This document shows positions 8,218 to 17,258 of a DNA stretch of 42,263 nucleotides, in pieces. The notes below the pieces were generated by a model. It made no database searches. It saw only the letters and a list, made by a program, of their open reading frames with translations, and was not told the DNA's origin. Numbering within the stretch: the stretch's first letter is position 1; each line of letters starts with the position of its first letter. The DNA is from Candidatus Nyctobacter psychrophilus (GTDB taxonomy: Bacteria > Vulcanimicrobiota > Vulcanimicrobiia > Vulcanimicrobiales > Vulcanimicrobiaceae), in contig JACRTY010000028.1 of assembly GCA_014305025.1 (NCBI GenBank), positions 1 through 42,263 of the forward strand. The letters are read 5' to 3'. Made by a program: the position numbers and the translations under genes.

Positions 8218-9322
8218 CACCGGCGGCCAAGCCCCACGCCCGGACGAAAGGGAATCTCTCCTCGGGATACAGCGATGCCGCGCGCGCGACGGTCGCGTCG
8301 ATTTCGCCGGCCGCGACCAGCTCATTCAAGTGCGCTTCGAGCGTCTGCATGCCGTCCCGGCGGCTCATCGCAATCGTTGCGCGGATCTGATGGGTCGCAC
8401 CGTCGCGTATGAGGCGGCGCAGCGCATCGTTGGTAAGGGCGATTTCGACGGCGGCTCGCAAGCCGCTCCCATCGGCTAAGGGCACGAGCCGTAAGCCGAC
8501 GAGGGCGCGTAGCGAATCGGCCAGTCGCACGCGCGCGCTTTCTTGTTCTGCCGATGGGAACAGGCCGATGATGCGATTGATGGCCTGCGCGCTTTCGGAG
8601 GGTGTGTGAAGGGCGGCAAAGACGACGTGTCCCGTTTCCGCCGCCTGTAGACAGGCTGTCACCGTCTCGAGGCCACGCAGTTCGCCGATGAAGAGTACGT
8701 CCGGATCGGCACGCAGCGCACCGCGGATGCCGTCGGCGAAACTCGCAACGTCACGTCCGACTTCGTATTGCGTGACCACGGAGCGCAGCCATGCGTGTGT
8801 ATATTCGATTGGATCTTCGAACGTTACGATGTGTTTGGGCGATGTGGCGTTCACGCGGTCCAGAATCGATGCGACGGTCGTCGTCTTGCCCGAACCCGTG
8901 GGTCCGGTTACCAGGACTAAGCCCGACCGCAGCTCGGCGAAACTGGTTACGATCGCCGGTAGCCGCAGTGAATCCAGTTCGGGAATGGCGCGGGCCAGCA
9001 GACGAATCGCTAGCCGTGGCCCGCGCTTTCCCTGTGAGGCGTGGATGCGAATGGCGCCGGTTCGCTCGTGTACGTAGACCGCATCCGCGATGCCCAGTTT
9101 GTCGAGTCGCGCGCGGGCCAGCTTATCGAGCGTCACGTCGAGAAATGACAACACGTCGGCACCCTCGACCGGCGCCGTTGCGACGCGTTCGATTGCCGTG
9201 TAGATCCGATAGGCCGCCCCTTGTCCCGGTTCGACGTGTACATCGGAGGCTTGCCGCCGGCGTCCCGTCGCAACCATGTCGAAGATGCGGTCCGCGCCGG
9301 CAAGCGGCGGCGCCGCAATCAT
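8063..9322 (-). CDS. pilT: PilT-type retraction ATPase (copy 1, with C-terminal read-on)
   Basis: A secretion ATPase of the PilT family: SDVHVEPG (residues 26-33), Walker A GPTGSGKTT (about 140-148), the Asp box TFEDPIEY, Walker B DPDVLFIGELR, the His box GHVVFAALHT, and a C-terminal RRDGMQTLEAHLNEL. It would power pilus retraction or DNA uptake. ATG 9322 overlaps the upstream stop (ATGA). Homology ends near residue 358. The final 60 residues are Arg-rich, and from about residue 369 they are an out-of-frame reading of the diguanylate cyclase start, giving a 155-nt overlap. The original stop has probably been lost. Confidence 0.85.
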   Translation of the reverse strand: MIAAPPLAGADRIFDMVATGRRRQASDVHVEPGQGAAYRIYTAIERVATAPVEGADVLSFLDVTLDKLARARLDKLGIADAVYVHERTGAIRIHASQGKRGPRLAIRLLARAIPELDSLRLPAIVTSFAELRSGLVLVTGPTGSGKTTTVASILDRVNATSPKHIVTFEDPIEYTHAWLRSVVTQYEVGRDVASFADGIRGALRADPDVLFIGELRGLETVTACLQAAETGHVVFAALHTPSESAQAINRIIGLFPSAEQESARVRLADSLRALVGLRLVPLADGSGLRAAVEIALTNDALRRLIRDGATHQIRATIAMSRRDGMQTLEAHLNELVAAGEIDATVARAASLYPEERFPFVRAWGLAAGDARTRRRAALRARVGRAPRGTRTRMRRRLRSSPPARRIATRLHHLGAQAHA

Positions 9323-10473
9323 TCGATGAAGCCGGCCAACAGGGCCAGGATCGCGCTCAGCCGTGCGGCGTCAACGTGGTGCTCCAGCGCTGCCACATAC
9401 TCCGCGCGGACGTTGCTGCCCACGTAGGCGAAGGCGGCACGCGCCGCGACGGCCTCCACGCGGTCGGAGAACGCCGGAATCAGCGCGTCGCGTTCGTGCG
9501 CGGCAGCGAGTGCATCGATCGCAAGAACGCGCTCTTCGTCGCTCCCTACGGCAAGAGCGTTGACGAACGTCGGCACGGCATCGTTCGAAAGGCGACGCGC
9601 CAGCGCCCGAAGGGCAAGGACGCGGCCTTCCGCATCTTCCTCGCGGTACGCTCGTGCGAGGACATCGAGGATGTGGCTCTTTTCAAGAGATGCATGGTTT
9701 TCGTCGTGACGCAACGACGCGAGTAGCGCGTGGCGCTCGTCGCGCGATTCGATGCCGAACGGCGAACACCACGTCACGTCGTCGGCCACATGCCGTAACG
9801 GTAGACGCGTCAAGGGAACGATGCGCTCGACGGGCGCCGGCTGCGCCCGTACGATGACGCGTTCGGCGCGTTCGGCGACGGGTGGGCGAGGCGCCGCCTC
9901 CCGATCCGCGTCGTGCGGAGCGCTGCCCACGTCGCGTTCCGCTTCGCTACGCATCCCTTCGTGCGTTCCGAGCAGCATGTCAAGTTCTGCTGCAAAGGAG
10001 CGCTCGACCACGGTATCGGCACCTGCAGCGAGCGGCGTTGTCGCCGCTGGTTCAGCATGGAGTGCCGCTTGTGTCTGGAACATGGAACGCCAGGATTGGG
10101 CGACGCGGCGCCACGCGGTTCGTGCTAGTTGTGCGGCTCGCGCGTCAAACGCAACGGCGGGCTCGGGCGGCATGGAGCCGTCGCGTTCCCAGTGTTGCAC
10201 TTCATCAGGAGCGGCTTCACCGCTATCGGGTTCGCTTGCGGTAATGTCCGTATCGAGGGCTACGACGTCTGCCAGCGGAACGGTGCCCTCGATGCCCTGT
10301 TCGTCTACCGCGGGCACGGGCACGGGCGAGAGGGCCCTAAAGTCCGGGCGAAGCGGCGCGCCGCCCGATGCCGTGGCGCGCCGGCCGCGTCGGTCATCGC
10401 GCAGCGGCACGAGGAGTGCGGTGCCGAGCGCGACCGTGGCGAAGGCGGGAAGGACGAGCTGCGACGGTTCCAC
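9319..10473 (-). CDS. Membrane-anchored HEAT-repeat protein of the pilus operon
   Basis: A 384-residue protein. GTG 10473 is chosen because it lies just after the upstream stop (10481) and is preceded by AGG at 6 nt. It opens with a membrane segment (LVLPAFATVALGTALLVPL), then a long polar, low-complexity linker. The C-terminal half consists of paired helices typical of HEAT repeats (EGRVLALRALARRLSNDAVPTF, DEERVLAIDALAAA). No enzymatic motif is present. Its place between secretin and pilT genes suggests a scaffold for the pilus machine; this is inference. It is followed by pilT with an ATGA overlap. Confidence 0.65.
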   Translation of the reverse strand: MEPSQLVLPAFATVALGTALLVPLRDDRRGRRATASGGAPLRPDFRALSPVPVPAVDEQGIEGTVPLADVVALDTDITASEPDSGEAAPDEVQHWERDGSMPPEPAVAFDARAAQLARTAWRRVAQSWRSMFQTQAALHAEPAATTPLAAGADTVVERSFAAELDMLLGTHEGMRSEAERDVGSAPHDADREAAPRPPVAERAERVIVRAQPAPVERIVPLTRLPLRHVADDVTWCSPFGIESRDERHALLASLRHDENHASLEKSHILDVLARAYREEDAEGRVLALRALARRLSNDAVPTFVNALAVGSDEERVLAIDALAAAHERDALIPAFSDRVEAVAARAAFAYVGSNVRAEYVAALEHHVDAARLSAILALLAGFIE

Positions 10474-10480
10474 CGGACAC

Positions 10481-11806
10481 CTATGCTTCTGCTGCGACCG
10501 GCGTTGACATCGGTTGCGGCCGGCTCGCGAATTCCCCGAACGCGGTGCCGACGGCGCCCACGAGCTGCCACAAGCGATCGTCGAGCGCATGGTGCGGCTC
10601 CGTCATGGCGCCCAGCCGCACCGCTCCGGCTGAACGAACCGTCTGCCCGAAGGCCTCAACAAGCGTACGCCGGTAATCGGCCAGTCGCGCGCCCAGCGCC
10701 GGATCCGGTGCGGTCGTGGGAATGAGGATCGGCAGCAGCGCTTCCAGACTCGCGGCGGGCATGACCAAAAGATCGCGCTTGAGCACAGGGCTGACGGTCC
10801 AATCCGGCTCCGTGGCACCCGCATCGGGGCGATCGTCGGCGAGCGCCAGTAACAGGTCGCGCAAGGCGGCCAGTGCCCGCGCCGCCTGCGGGGAGTCGAG
10901 CATTTCGAGCCACTCCGCATCGACGTTGAAATTCGGCATGAAGACGCTCAGCAACGGCCGCCCAAACGTTTGCGCGACGGCCGCGCGCAGTTCGTGAAGC
11001 TGCAGGGCGATGTCCGCGCGCGAGCGTTCATCAAACGTGACGATTTCGTCGGGTACGAGCAGGCGCATCGCGAGCGCGTGCCGGTACCAGCCGAGACGAT
11101 CGACCGTAAAAAGCCGGTCGACGACCGAAACGAATCGCCGTACGCGATCGGCAGTCCATTGCAGCCGGACGAGAGCACCGGTCTGCGTGAGACTTCTTCC
11201 CGGCGGCGAAGCCACGACGTTATGGTCACGCTTCGGCGCGACGTTACTGTATGGCAGCGGCGCGGCGTTGTCGTCAGACGTCGGCTCTACGTTGTCGTCA
11301 GGCGCCGCGGTCGTGCCGCTGTCGTGTACTTGGCGAGCGATCGAAGTGAGACTTGGCGACGTAGCCGGGGCGTACGAGTTGGCCGCCGGATCCGACGCGT
11401 TGGGCGCCGAAGATGCCATGTCGTGCTCCGCGCCGGGCGACGCTGCGCCGTTGCGCAAGAGGGCGGACCATGCGTCGGGACACGCCGCGCCGTGCTCGTG
11501 CAGTTCCCGAGCGCTCGTGCGCCGATCGGCTGCATGGATGCGCGCGACGCATGGGTCGATGAACGACAACGTCAATTCCGTGTCGGCGCCGTACCAGCGG
11601 CACGCCGTTGTGACCACGGCGGAGACGACCTCGGGCAAACAGGGGTCGGCAGCACGCCATTCCGCGACGCCCCCGTCGTGCGGCGCCACCCGCGCGACGG
11701 AGGGCTCGGCGAAGGCCAGCGACACGACGTCGCCGCTGCGGTATGGGCCGCCGGCGCTTTGGATCCGGACGATCGCGAGTTCCGGAATGTCGCCCGATGG
11801 ACGCAT
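10481..11806 (-). CDS. Unknown protein of the pilus operon
   Basis: A 441-residue protein I do not recognise. An N-terminal domain of about 130 residues (starting MRPSGDIPELAIVRIQSAGG) is joined by a Ser/Pro/Asn-rich linker (roughly 135-205) to a helical C-terminal domain (about 210-435). No signal peptide or membrane segment is evident, so it is probably cytoplasmic. ATG 11806 follows the secretin stop by 5 nt and the stop lies just before the HEAT gene, so it is embedded in the operon. A role in pilus assembly or its regulation is inferred from position only. Confidence 0.6.
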   Translation of the reverse strand: MRPSGDIPELAIVRIQSAGGPYRSGDVVSLAFAEPSVARVAPHDGGVAEWRAADPCLPEVVSAVVTTACRWYGADTELTLSFIDPCVARIHAADRRTSARELHEHGAACPDAWSALLRNGAASPGAEHDMASSAPNASDPAANSYAPATSPSLTSIARQVHDSGTTAAPDDNVEPTSDDNAAPLPYSNVAPKRDHNVVASPPGRSLTQTGALVRLQWTADRVRRFVSVVDRLFTVDRLGWYRHALAMRLLVPDEIVTFDERSRADIALQLHELRAAVAQTFGRPLLSVFMPNFNVDAEWLEMLDSPQAARALAALRDLLLALADDRPDAGATEPDWTVSPVLKRDLLVMPAASLEALLPILIPTTAPDPALGARLADYRRTLVEAFGQTVRSAGAVRLGAMTEPHHALDDRLWQLVGAVGTAFGEFASRPQPMSTPVAAEA

Positions 11807-11811
11807 GACGA

Positions 11812-13227
11812 TCAGCCTCCACGGCTCAGCAGCGCCGCTTTTCCGGGGCCGTCGTCCGGTACGAGATGCGGCGTGATCAGGAAGACGACTTCATCCTTGC
11901 TGCGCTGCTTCTGACGGTTGCGGAACACTTCGCCCAGGAACGGAATGTCGCCGAGAAACGGAACCTTCGTCAGCGTCTCGCTGTCGACGTCCGAAAAAAG
12001 TCCCGCGATCACGATCGTTTCGCCGTCGCGCACGCGCAGAGTCGAAGTCGCCTTGCGCGTCGCGATGATCGGAAACTCGGCGATCGTGCCCGCCACTTGA
12101 CTGTAGTCGGTCTCCAAATCGGTCGTGATCTCGCCGTCGGTTCCGATCGTCGGCGTCACGTTGAGGTTGACGCCGACGTTGACGAACTGGACCTGCTGCG
12201 TGCCGGTGCGGGCGTCGAAATAGACGATCGGATACTGCTCCCCGACCAACAGCGACGCCGCCACGTTGTTGAGCGACGAAATCGTCGGACGCGCCAGAAT
12301 CTTGGCGCGGCCCTGCGTGACAAGTGCGTTGATCGTCGCATTGATCTGCAGCGAGTTACGTAAAAACGTCGTCACGGTCGAGCCGGAACCGGCGTGCTGC
12401 GTGCCCGTTTCGTCGACCCCGCCGAAGAGGAAACCGATGTTGCTCGATTCGGTCGGATTGAGATCGGTCACGCGAACTTCGTAACGAACCTGTTGGCCTG
12501 GACGGTCTACGCGGGCGATCAGCGAGTTGGCCAACGCCACGAAATCGTTCGAGCCGGTCAGCACGATCGCGTTCTGCTGGTCGCTGGCGTACGCGCTCGC
12601 CGGCGGTGCGATCTGTAACGTTGCTTGGATCGCCTTGAGCGCATCGCTCGCTTTGACGTAGCGCATGGGCACGACGGTCGCCGCAATGCCCGACGCCCCG
12701 TCGAGCGCCGTGACGAGGTCGCGCGCGCGGCCAACGGCAATCGCTGATCCGGTGACGATAACGCTCGACGTGCGGCGGTCGGGCGTCACGACGGTCCCTT
12801 TGGGCAACGCGTCGCCGAGGCTCTTGGCTACGTCGGCAGCGTCCCCGTTGCGGACCGCGAACGCTTGCGTGCGCGTGCCGGCGCTACCGGAGGGATAGCG
12901 GCGGTTCATGGCGTCGCTCGTACCGAGGTAGATGACGTTTCCGACCCGGACCGTCTGCAGATCGTTAGCCTGCGCCAAGGTTGCGAGGGCTTGATCGAAA
13001 GTGACGTGCTGTAGGCGCAACGTTACCGGATGGTGCGGTACCGAACTATCGACGACGACGTTCACGCTCGCCTGCGTCGACAGCAAGCGCGCCGCATCGT
13101 AGATGTCGAGATCGCGCACGTCGAGCGAGATGGGTCCGCCCGCGGTTGCGCGCAGCGGAGGCGCGACGAGTAGCGCGCAGCAAAGGGCGATCCAGAGACG
13201 GGGCATACGGCGAAAAACCTTTCTCAT
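11812..13227 (-). CDS. pilQ: Type IV pilus secretin (PilQ/GspD family)
   Basis: A 471-residue outer-membrane secretin, short for PilQ. It begins with a signal peptide (MPRLWIALCCALLVAPPLRATAG at residues 8-30). An STN-like N-domain (DLDIYDAARLLSTQASVNVVV) and two NolW-like N-domains follow. The secretin core has ILARPTISSLNN, VGVNLNVTPTIG, RDGETIVIAGLF and VPFLGDIPFLGEVFR. The multimer forms the pilus exit channel, implying a two-membrane envelope. The start overlaps the upstream stop by 4 nt. PilQ is used rather than GspD because PilMNO and pilT genes surround it. Confidence 0.9.
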   Translation of the reverse strand: MRKVFRRMPRLWIALCCALLVAPPLRATAGGPISLDVRDLDIYDAARLLSTQASVNVVVDSSVPHHPVTLRLQHVTFDQALATLAQANDLQTVRVGNVIYLGTSDAMNRRYPSGSAGTRTQAFAVRNGDAADVAKSLGDALPKGTVVTPDRRTSSVIVTGSAIAVGRARDLVTALDGASGIAATVVPMRYVKASDALKAIQATLQIAPPASAYASDQQNAIVLTGSNDFVALANSLIARVDRPGQQVRYEVRVTDLNPTESSNIGFLFGGVDETGTQHAGSGSTVTTFLRNSLQINATINALVTQGRAKILARPTISSLNNVAASLLVGEQYPIVYFDARTGTQQVQFVNVGVNLNVTPTIGTDGEITTDLETDYSQVAGTIAEFPIIATRKATSTLRVRDGETIVIAGLFSDVDSETLTKVPFLGDIPFLGEVFRNRQKQRSKDEVVFLITPHLVPDDGPGKAALLSRGG

Positions 13228-14093
13228 CGCTCGTGCGGGACCGGCGGGGCGTACGGGTACGGATAGGGATACGCGGTCGGGGCGTTGGGGTCGGGCGTCG
13301 GGTTGACGCCGACGGGCAGACCGCGCTGGTCGATCGTCGGTAGCGGCGCCGGAGTCGGATAGTTGCTGCTCGGTGCAGGCGCCGGGGCTGTCGGCTCGTT
13401 CGGGACGGTGGCCTGGGGGTGCGCAGGAACCAACAACCTCCGGAGATCGTCGATCGTGAGGGCGCGCGCCGCCGGCGGATGTGGAGCGCCCGTCGCGGGT
13501 TGCTGCGCCGACGAGAGCGCCGTTTCGGGAAGATCGAGCCGCGTGCCGTCGGCGAACGCGATGCCACGCAGATCGATCTTTGCGATGCGCCGTTCGCCCA
13601 GCGTGTCGCCGACTCGCGCGATGTCCATCACCGTGCCGTTCTGAACATAGGCGACCGGATTGGGCCCCGTGATCGTGGCGCGCAGCGCCAACGTCAACGT
13701 CGGTTCCGACCCTTGCGCAACCACGGTGGGTTCGGTGCCGATGTTCGGAACCGTCGCACCGCCGGCATCGTTCGCGATCGCGAGCGCCGCATCACCGCGC
13801 GCGTTCTCACGGTCGGTACCCGCTGCGGGGGCGACCTGGGCGTGCGAGGCCGGCGGCGGCGTAGCGGAAACCGTCGTGCCGTCGGCTGGTTTGCCCGCGA
13901 ATGGATCCCGCCGAATGACGGCAGCAACGTTGGGAACGCGGCCCGTTTGCGCAATCGTGAACGTCGCCGGATCGCTTTTGCCCAGTCCCTGCGCTTCAAT
14001 TCGGTCTCCCAGTCCCGAAAACCCCGCGAGGTAACCGGACGCCGACAGGAACAGCAACGTCGCGCGCTGGCGCGACGTAAGCGAGAGCTTCAT
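13224..14093 (-). CDS. PilP-like inner-membrane/periplasmic protein
   Basis: A 289-residue protein in the position normally held by PilP, between PilO and PilQ. A hydrophobic N-terminal segment (ATLLFLSASGYLAGF) could anchor it. A compact central domain (LRATITGPNPVAYVQNG ... VGDTLGERRIAKIDLRGIAF ... LPET) follows the GspC/PilP homology-region pattern. The C-terminal 90 residues are Pro-rich and end in a Tyr-Pro repeat (YPYPYPYAPP), unusual for PilP. The role is inferred as a link between the inner-membrane PilNO complex and the secretin. ATGA overlaps occur at both ends. Confidence 0.65.
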   Translation of the reverse strand: MKLSLTSRQRATLLFLSASGYLAGFSGLGDRIEAQGLGKSDPATFTIAQTGRVPNVAAVIRRDPFAGKPADGTTVSATPPPASHAQVAPAAGTDRENARGDAALAIANDAGGATVPNIGTEPTVVAQGSEPTLTLALRATITGPNPVAYVQNGTVMDIARVGDTLGERRIAKIDLRGIAFADGTRLDLPETALSSAQQPATGAPHPPAARALTIDDLRRLLVPAHPQATVPNEPTAPAPAPSSNYPTPAPLPTIDQRGLPVGVNPTPDPNAPTAYPYPYPYAPPVPHER

Positions 14094-14647
14094 CGCGACG
14101 CCGCAGGTTCGAAGATCGTGACCGGAACGCTGGCCGTCAGTTCGTTGCCCGAGCGCTGCAGCGACGGCGCCTCGACCCGCACGATCTCGGCGCCCAGCGA
14201 CACATCGCCGATCGCCGCGAGGAGATGAGCGTACGTGCCGCGCAGTTCCAGCCGCACCCGTGTGGGCGTGAAGAGGGACGGCTGCCCCTGTGGCTCGGGC
14301 GTTTGCGTCGTCGGCGTGGCATCATGGATGATCGTCGTCGCGCTCAAGCGCACGTTATGGCGGTGCATCGTCGCGTCCAGATCGCTTAAAAAGACGGCTT
14401 CCGGATTCTCGGCCAACAGCCGATCGTAGCGCCGTGCGAGCTGATCACGTTCCAAGCGCACGTGCGGAATCTCCGCGAACGCGACCTCTTCGGAACGCAA
14501 GGTGGCTTGCTCATCGTCGAGTCGCGATTGCAGCGCTTCGACCTGCGGATTGAAGGCAAAGTAGACGAGCGACGCACCGAGCACGCACAACAACAAGGTC
14601 GCGATGGCGGTCAAGCGCGGAACGTTGACGGCGCCCGTCGCGTTCAT
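14090..14647 (-). CDS. pilO: PilO-like pilus assembly protein
   Basis: A 185-residue protein with one N-terminal membrane helix (LTAIATLLLCVLGASLVYFA), a coiled coil (VEALQSRLDDEQATLRSEE) and a small C-terminal periplasmic domain containing VRLELRGTYAHLLAAIGDV, the ferredoxin-like strand-helix pattern of PilO. It forms the inner-membrane alignment complex with PilN. Gene order N-O-P-Q supports the assignment, and both junctions are 4-nt overlaps. Confidence 0.75.
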   Translation of the reverse strand: MNATGAVNVPRLTAIATLLLCVLGASLVYFAFNPQVEALQSRLDDEQATLRSEEVAFAEIPHVRLERDQLARRYDRLLAENPEAVFLSDLDATMHRHNVRLSATTIIHDATPTTQTPEPQGQPSLFTPTRVRLELRGTYAHLLAAIGDVSLGAEIVRVEAPSLQRSGNELTASVPVTIFEPAASR

Positions 14648-15234
14648 CGCGGAACCGTGACGGAACCCGACGGCAAAGTCTGCTGCGCCCCCATCGAGCG
14701 GGGGGCGACGCGCGCGCTAAAGTGCACGCCGTCGTCGCTGCGGTTTTGGATATCGACGAGCGAAGCGGTCGTGCCGGGAATGGCGCTGCCGAGCGATAGC
14801 ATAGCGTCGCTGATCACGGAGACCGAGCGGCTTCCACCATTTAGGTCGTAGGCGTCTTGTTCGTGCGCGATCTGATCGACCCACACGCCCGACGGGACTT
14901 CGTTGCCGATACGCGCGATGGCAATGGCGACGTCGCTGCCGCTGCGCCGAAAGAGTTGGGCCTGGCGCGCGAACTGTTGGTAGCGGGCGACATCGAGGGC
15001 AAGGCGTTTGGCTTGCGCGCGCTCCGGCGCGCGCGCCGCAATGGCGCCGTCCGCTTCCGCCACCGCCGCGGTCAAGCGATGCACGCGTAGCGCTTCGATG
15101 CCGGCACCGAGCAACGTGACGGCCGCGGCGATCGCCAAACCTAGGAGTGCCTGACGGAGGTACTCGGCATCGAACGCGACGCCGAACACGCCGAAGGTCT
15201 CCTTGGGGCGCGGCAACAGATTCGCGCGAATCAT
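14644..15234 (-). CDS. pilN: PilN-like pilus assembly protein
   Basis: A 196-residue protein starting MIRANLLPRPKE, a very typical PilN opening in which the short cytoplasmic N-terminus binds PilM. A single membrane helix (LLGLAIAAAVTLLGAGIEAL) is followed by a coiled coil and a periplasmic domain. ATG 15234 overlaps the PilM stop (ATGA). The frame is open upstream, but that stretch overlaps PilM and is Arg-rich shadow. Confidence 0.82.
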   Translation of the reverse strand: MIRANLLPRPKETFGVFGVAFDAEYLRQALLGLAIAAAVTLLGAGIEALRVHRLTAAVAEADGAIAARAPERAQAKRLALDVARYQQFARQAQLFRRSGSDVAIAIARIGNEVPSGVWVDQIAHEQDAYDLNGGSRSVSVISDAMLSLGSAIPGTTASLVDIQNRSDDGVHFSARVAPRSMGAQQTLPSGSVTVPR

Positions 15235-16088
15235 TGTGGAACGAGTCCCAGCGGTGCGACCGACCAGGATGCCAAACCGTAGGCGAACGCCCAAGCCGGC
15301 CCATCGACGCCGCCAAGCGAAACGGGCCCGACGGCGTAGCCATCGTGATGCAACAACGCTTCGAGCGACTCGTACCGGTCGCGCGGTGCCAGGATGGCGA
15401 GGCGCTGTACGTCCGCCAGGCCGTCGCGGCGCGCTTCCACGAACGCGGCGCGAACGGAAGCCGCCACTCGCTCGTCGATCAGCCGGGGCGCGAACGAGTG
15501 CGCAACGCCGGCCGGCTCGCCGAAAATGACCAGTGACGCGCGCTCGGCCGTAGCGTCGAGCACGGCATCGGCCAGCGGAACCGCACGCCGCCAGGCACAC
15601 GCCGGCGCATCCACGGCGACCGCGCGCAAGCCCGCAGCGTGCGCGATCGCGACGAGCCGCTCGATGGTGCTCGCGCGCGCCACCGAGAGCAACATCTCAT
15701 CACTCTTGCCGGGAATGGCATCGAGCGCGGTGAGCCGTTCGCTCGGCGGCCAGTCAACGAGCGCGTCGGCTTCGAGCGCGGCCGCGCGTTCCGCTTCCCC
15801 GCGCCGCATCCTCGGGGGCAGACGAAACGTGCGGGTGACGACTTCACTTGCCGGCGCGCTAAGAACGCAGCGCCGTTCGCGCGTTTGGAACCCGGTCACG
15901 ACTCGCCGCAGCGTCTCGGCGATACGCAGATCGAGTTCGCGTTCGTCCACCGGCGGGACGTCGAGCGTTGCGGTTTCGCGCACCATGAAGCCGTCGCCGG
16001 CTAGACCACTTGCCACGACGGAAACGGCTTCGGGCCCGACGTCGACCCCGAGCGGCAATGAGCCTTCGCGGCGCGCGAACCATTTCAT
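15231..16088 (-). CDS. pilM: PilM-like actin-fold ATPase
   Basis: A 285-residue cytoplasmic protein with the FtsA/PilM beginning LPLGVDVGPEAVSVV and recurring actin-like elements (CVLSAPASEVVTRTFRLP, LRAVAVDAPACAWRRA, ERASLVIFGE). It is somewhat shorter than PilM of proteobacteria (about 350) and ends WSVAPLGLVPQ. It binds the PilN N-terminus and couples the motor platform to the periplasmic complex. ATG 16088 is chosen because it forms an ATGA overlap with the prepilin peptidase stop. Confidence 0.78.
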   Translation of the reverse strand: MKWFARREGSLPLGVDVGPEAVSVVASGLAGDGFMVRETATLDVPPVDERELDLRIAETLRRVVTGFQTRERRCVLSAPASEVVTRTFRLPPRMRRGEAERAAALEADALVDWPPSERLTALDAIPGKSDEMLLSVARASTIERLVAIAHAAGLRAVAVDAPACAWRRAVPLADAVLDATAERASLVIFGEPAGVAHSFAPRLIDERVAASVRAAFVEARRDGLADVQRLAILAPRDRYESLEALLHHDGYAVGPVSLGGVDGPAWAFAYGLASWSVAPLGLVPQ

Positions 16089-16699
16089 AAGTGCATCCAA
16101 CCGTGCACGATCGGTTCGCCCGCGACCAGCACGAGCGCCGCACCCGCAGCCAGGTGCGGGCCGAAGCGGATCTCATGGCCGCGGCGTAAGCGGCCGGCGA
16201 CGGCCGACGTGACAATCGCGCAGAGCGACGCCGCGAAAATTGCCAGCAACGATTCGAGCGGGCCGAACGCAGCGCCGACCGCGTACAGCGCTTTTACGTC
16301 GCCGAGCCCCATCCAGCGGCCGCGCGAGACGACCACGATGCCACCGAAGCATCCTACCATCAAGGCAACGCCGGCTGCCGCACTATGCGCGGCGCCGGTC
16401 CAAAGCGCCAGCGATGCGACGAGGAGCGCGGTCGGAAAGGTGATCGCATCGAAGAGATAGCCGGTGCGAGCGTCGCTCGCCGCCGCGGCGACGAGCGCGA
16501 CGCACGCGACACCGCACACGGCTGCGCCGGCCGGCGGCCGGCTGAGCAGCGCCAGCAGCGCGAGCAGCACGGCGACTACGACGGCAGGCCGGGACAGCGC
16601 CGCCGTGCAGCCCGGCAACTTTGCTTCGGCGTGCTGTGTCGCGGCGAACGCGATCGCGACCCAAGCACAAAGACAACCGCCAACGACGAGGACGTTCAC
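16085..16699 (-). CDS. Prepilin peptidase (A24 family)
   Basis: A 204-residue polytopic membrane protein with the two catalytic aspartates of A24 peptidases: ASDARTGYLFDAITFP (first Asp) and GLGDVKALYAVGAAFG (GxGD, second Asp). The N-terminal zinc/methyltransferase domain of full PilD is absent, so it resembles the short FlaK/TadV-like peptidases; N-methylation of pilin may be missing or done elsewhere. GTG 16699 overlaps the pilin stop (GTGA). It cleaves the class III leader of the pilin encoded directly upstream. Confidence 0.82.
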   Translation of the reverse strand: MNVLVVGGCLCAWVAIAFAATQHAEAKLPGCTAALSRPAVVVAVLLALLALLSRPPAGAAVCGVACVALVAAAASDARTGYLFDAITFPTALLVASLALWTGAAHSAAAGVALMVGCFGGIVVVSRGRWMGLGDVKALYAVGAAFGPLESLLAIFAASLCAIVTSAVAGRLRRGHEIRFGPHLAAGAALVLVAGEPIVHGWMHL

Positions 16700-17226
16700 G
16701 GAGTTCCGTATATTCCGTCTTGCGGCGTATAGTGCAACTGCGTGCAGTTGTTCTGGCAAAGCGTCCCGCCGGCGCCGGCCGCACCGGCGGCGGTGGGCAC
16801 GCTGTTCATCGTCGAGGCATCGTAGATGCCGGGATCGTCGACGCGATACGTTTCCGTCGCCTGACTGTTGCCCGCCCCCGCCACGAACGTGTACGTGTAC
16901 TGTTGATGTCCCAAGGCGTTATACGGGGTCGCGGTCAGATAGGGATTGACTCCGGTGCTCGTCCCGCCGCCCGGAGGCGCAAACAACGCGGGCGTGACCA
17001 GACCGTTCGCCGGCGGATACTGTTGATTGTCCGTCCGATACAGTTCGAGCGCCGTCGCGATCTGCTTGAGATTCGCCTCGCTTTGCGCGACCGCAGCCGA
17101 GGCACGCGAGTGCACGTAATTCGGGATGATGATCGCGGCGAGCAAGGCGATGATCGCAACGACGACCATCAATTCGACAAGGGTGAACCCGCGCTCCGAG
17201 CGGGCGTCGTACGAAGCTTGCGACAT
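16696..17226 (-). CDS. pilA: Type IV major pilin
   Basis: A 176-residue prepilin with a short leader (MSQASYDARSERG) cleaved before FTLVELMVVVAIIALLAAI. It has the invariant Glu at +5, the hydrophobic assembly helix, and then SEANLKQIATALELYRTDNQQYP typical of type IVa pilins. A C-terminal Cys pair (LCQNNC) may close a small D-loop. AAGGA lies 7 nt before ATG 17226, the best ribosome site in the operon, consistent with high expression of the fibre subunit. It is the only pilin-like gene in the window; minor pilins must be elsewhere. Confidence 0.9.
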   Translation of the reverse strand: MSQASYDARSERGFTLVELMVVVAIIALLAAIIIPNYVHSRASAAVAQSEANLKQIATALELYRTDNQQYPPANGLVTPALFAPPGGGTSTGVNPYLTATPYNALGHQQYTYTFVAGAGNSQATETYRVDDPGIYDASTMNSVPTAAGAAGAGGTLCQNNCTQLHYTPQDGIYGTP

Positions 17227-17258
17227 AACGTTATCCTTTGAGTGGAGCATGGCAGGCA

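Noticed and set aside
15235..15600. Upstream extension of the pilN frame
   Set aside because: It is Arg-rich and entirely inside pilM. The MIRANLLP start with an ATGA overlap is far better.
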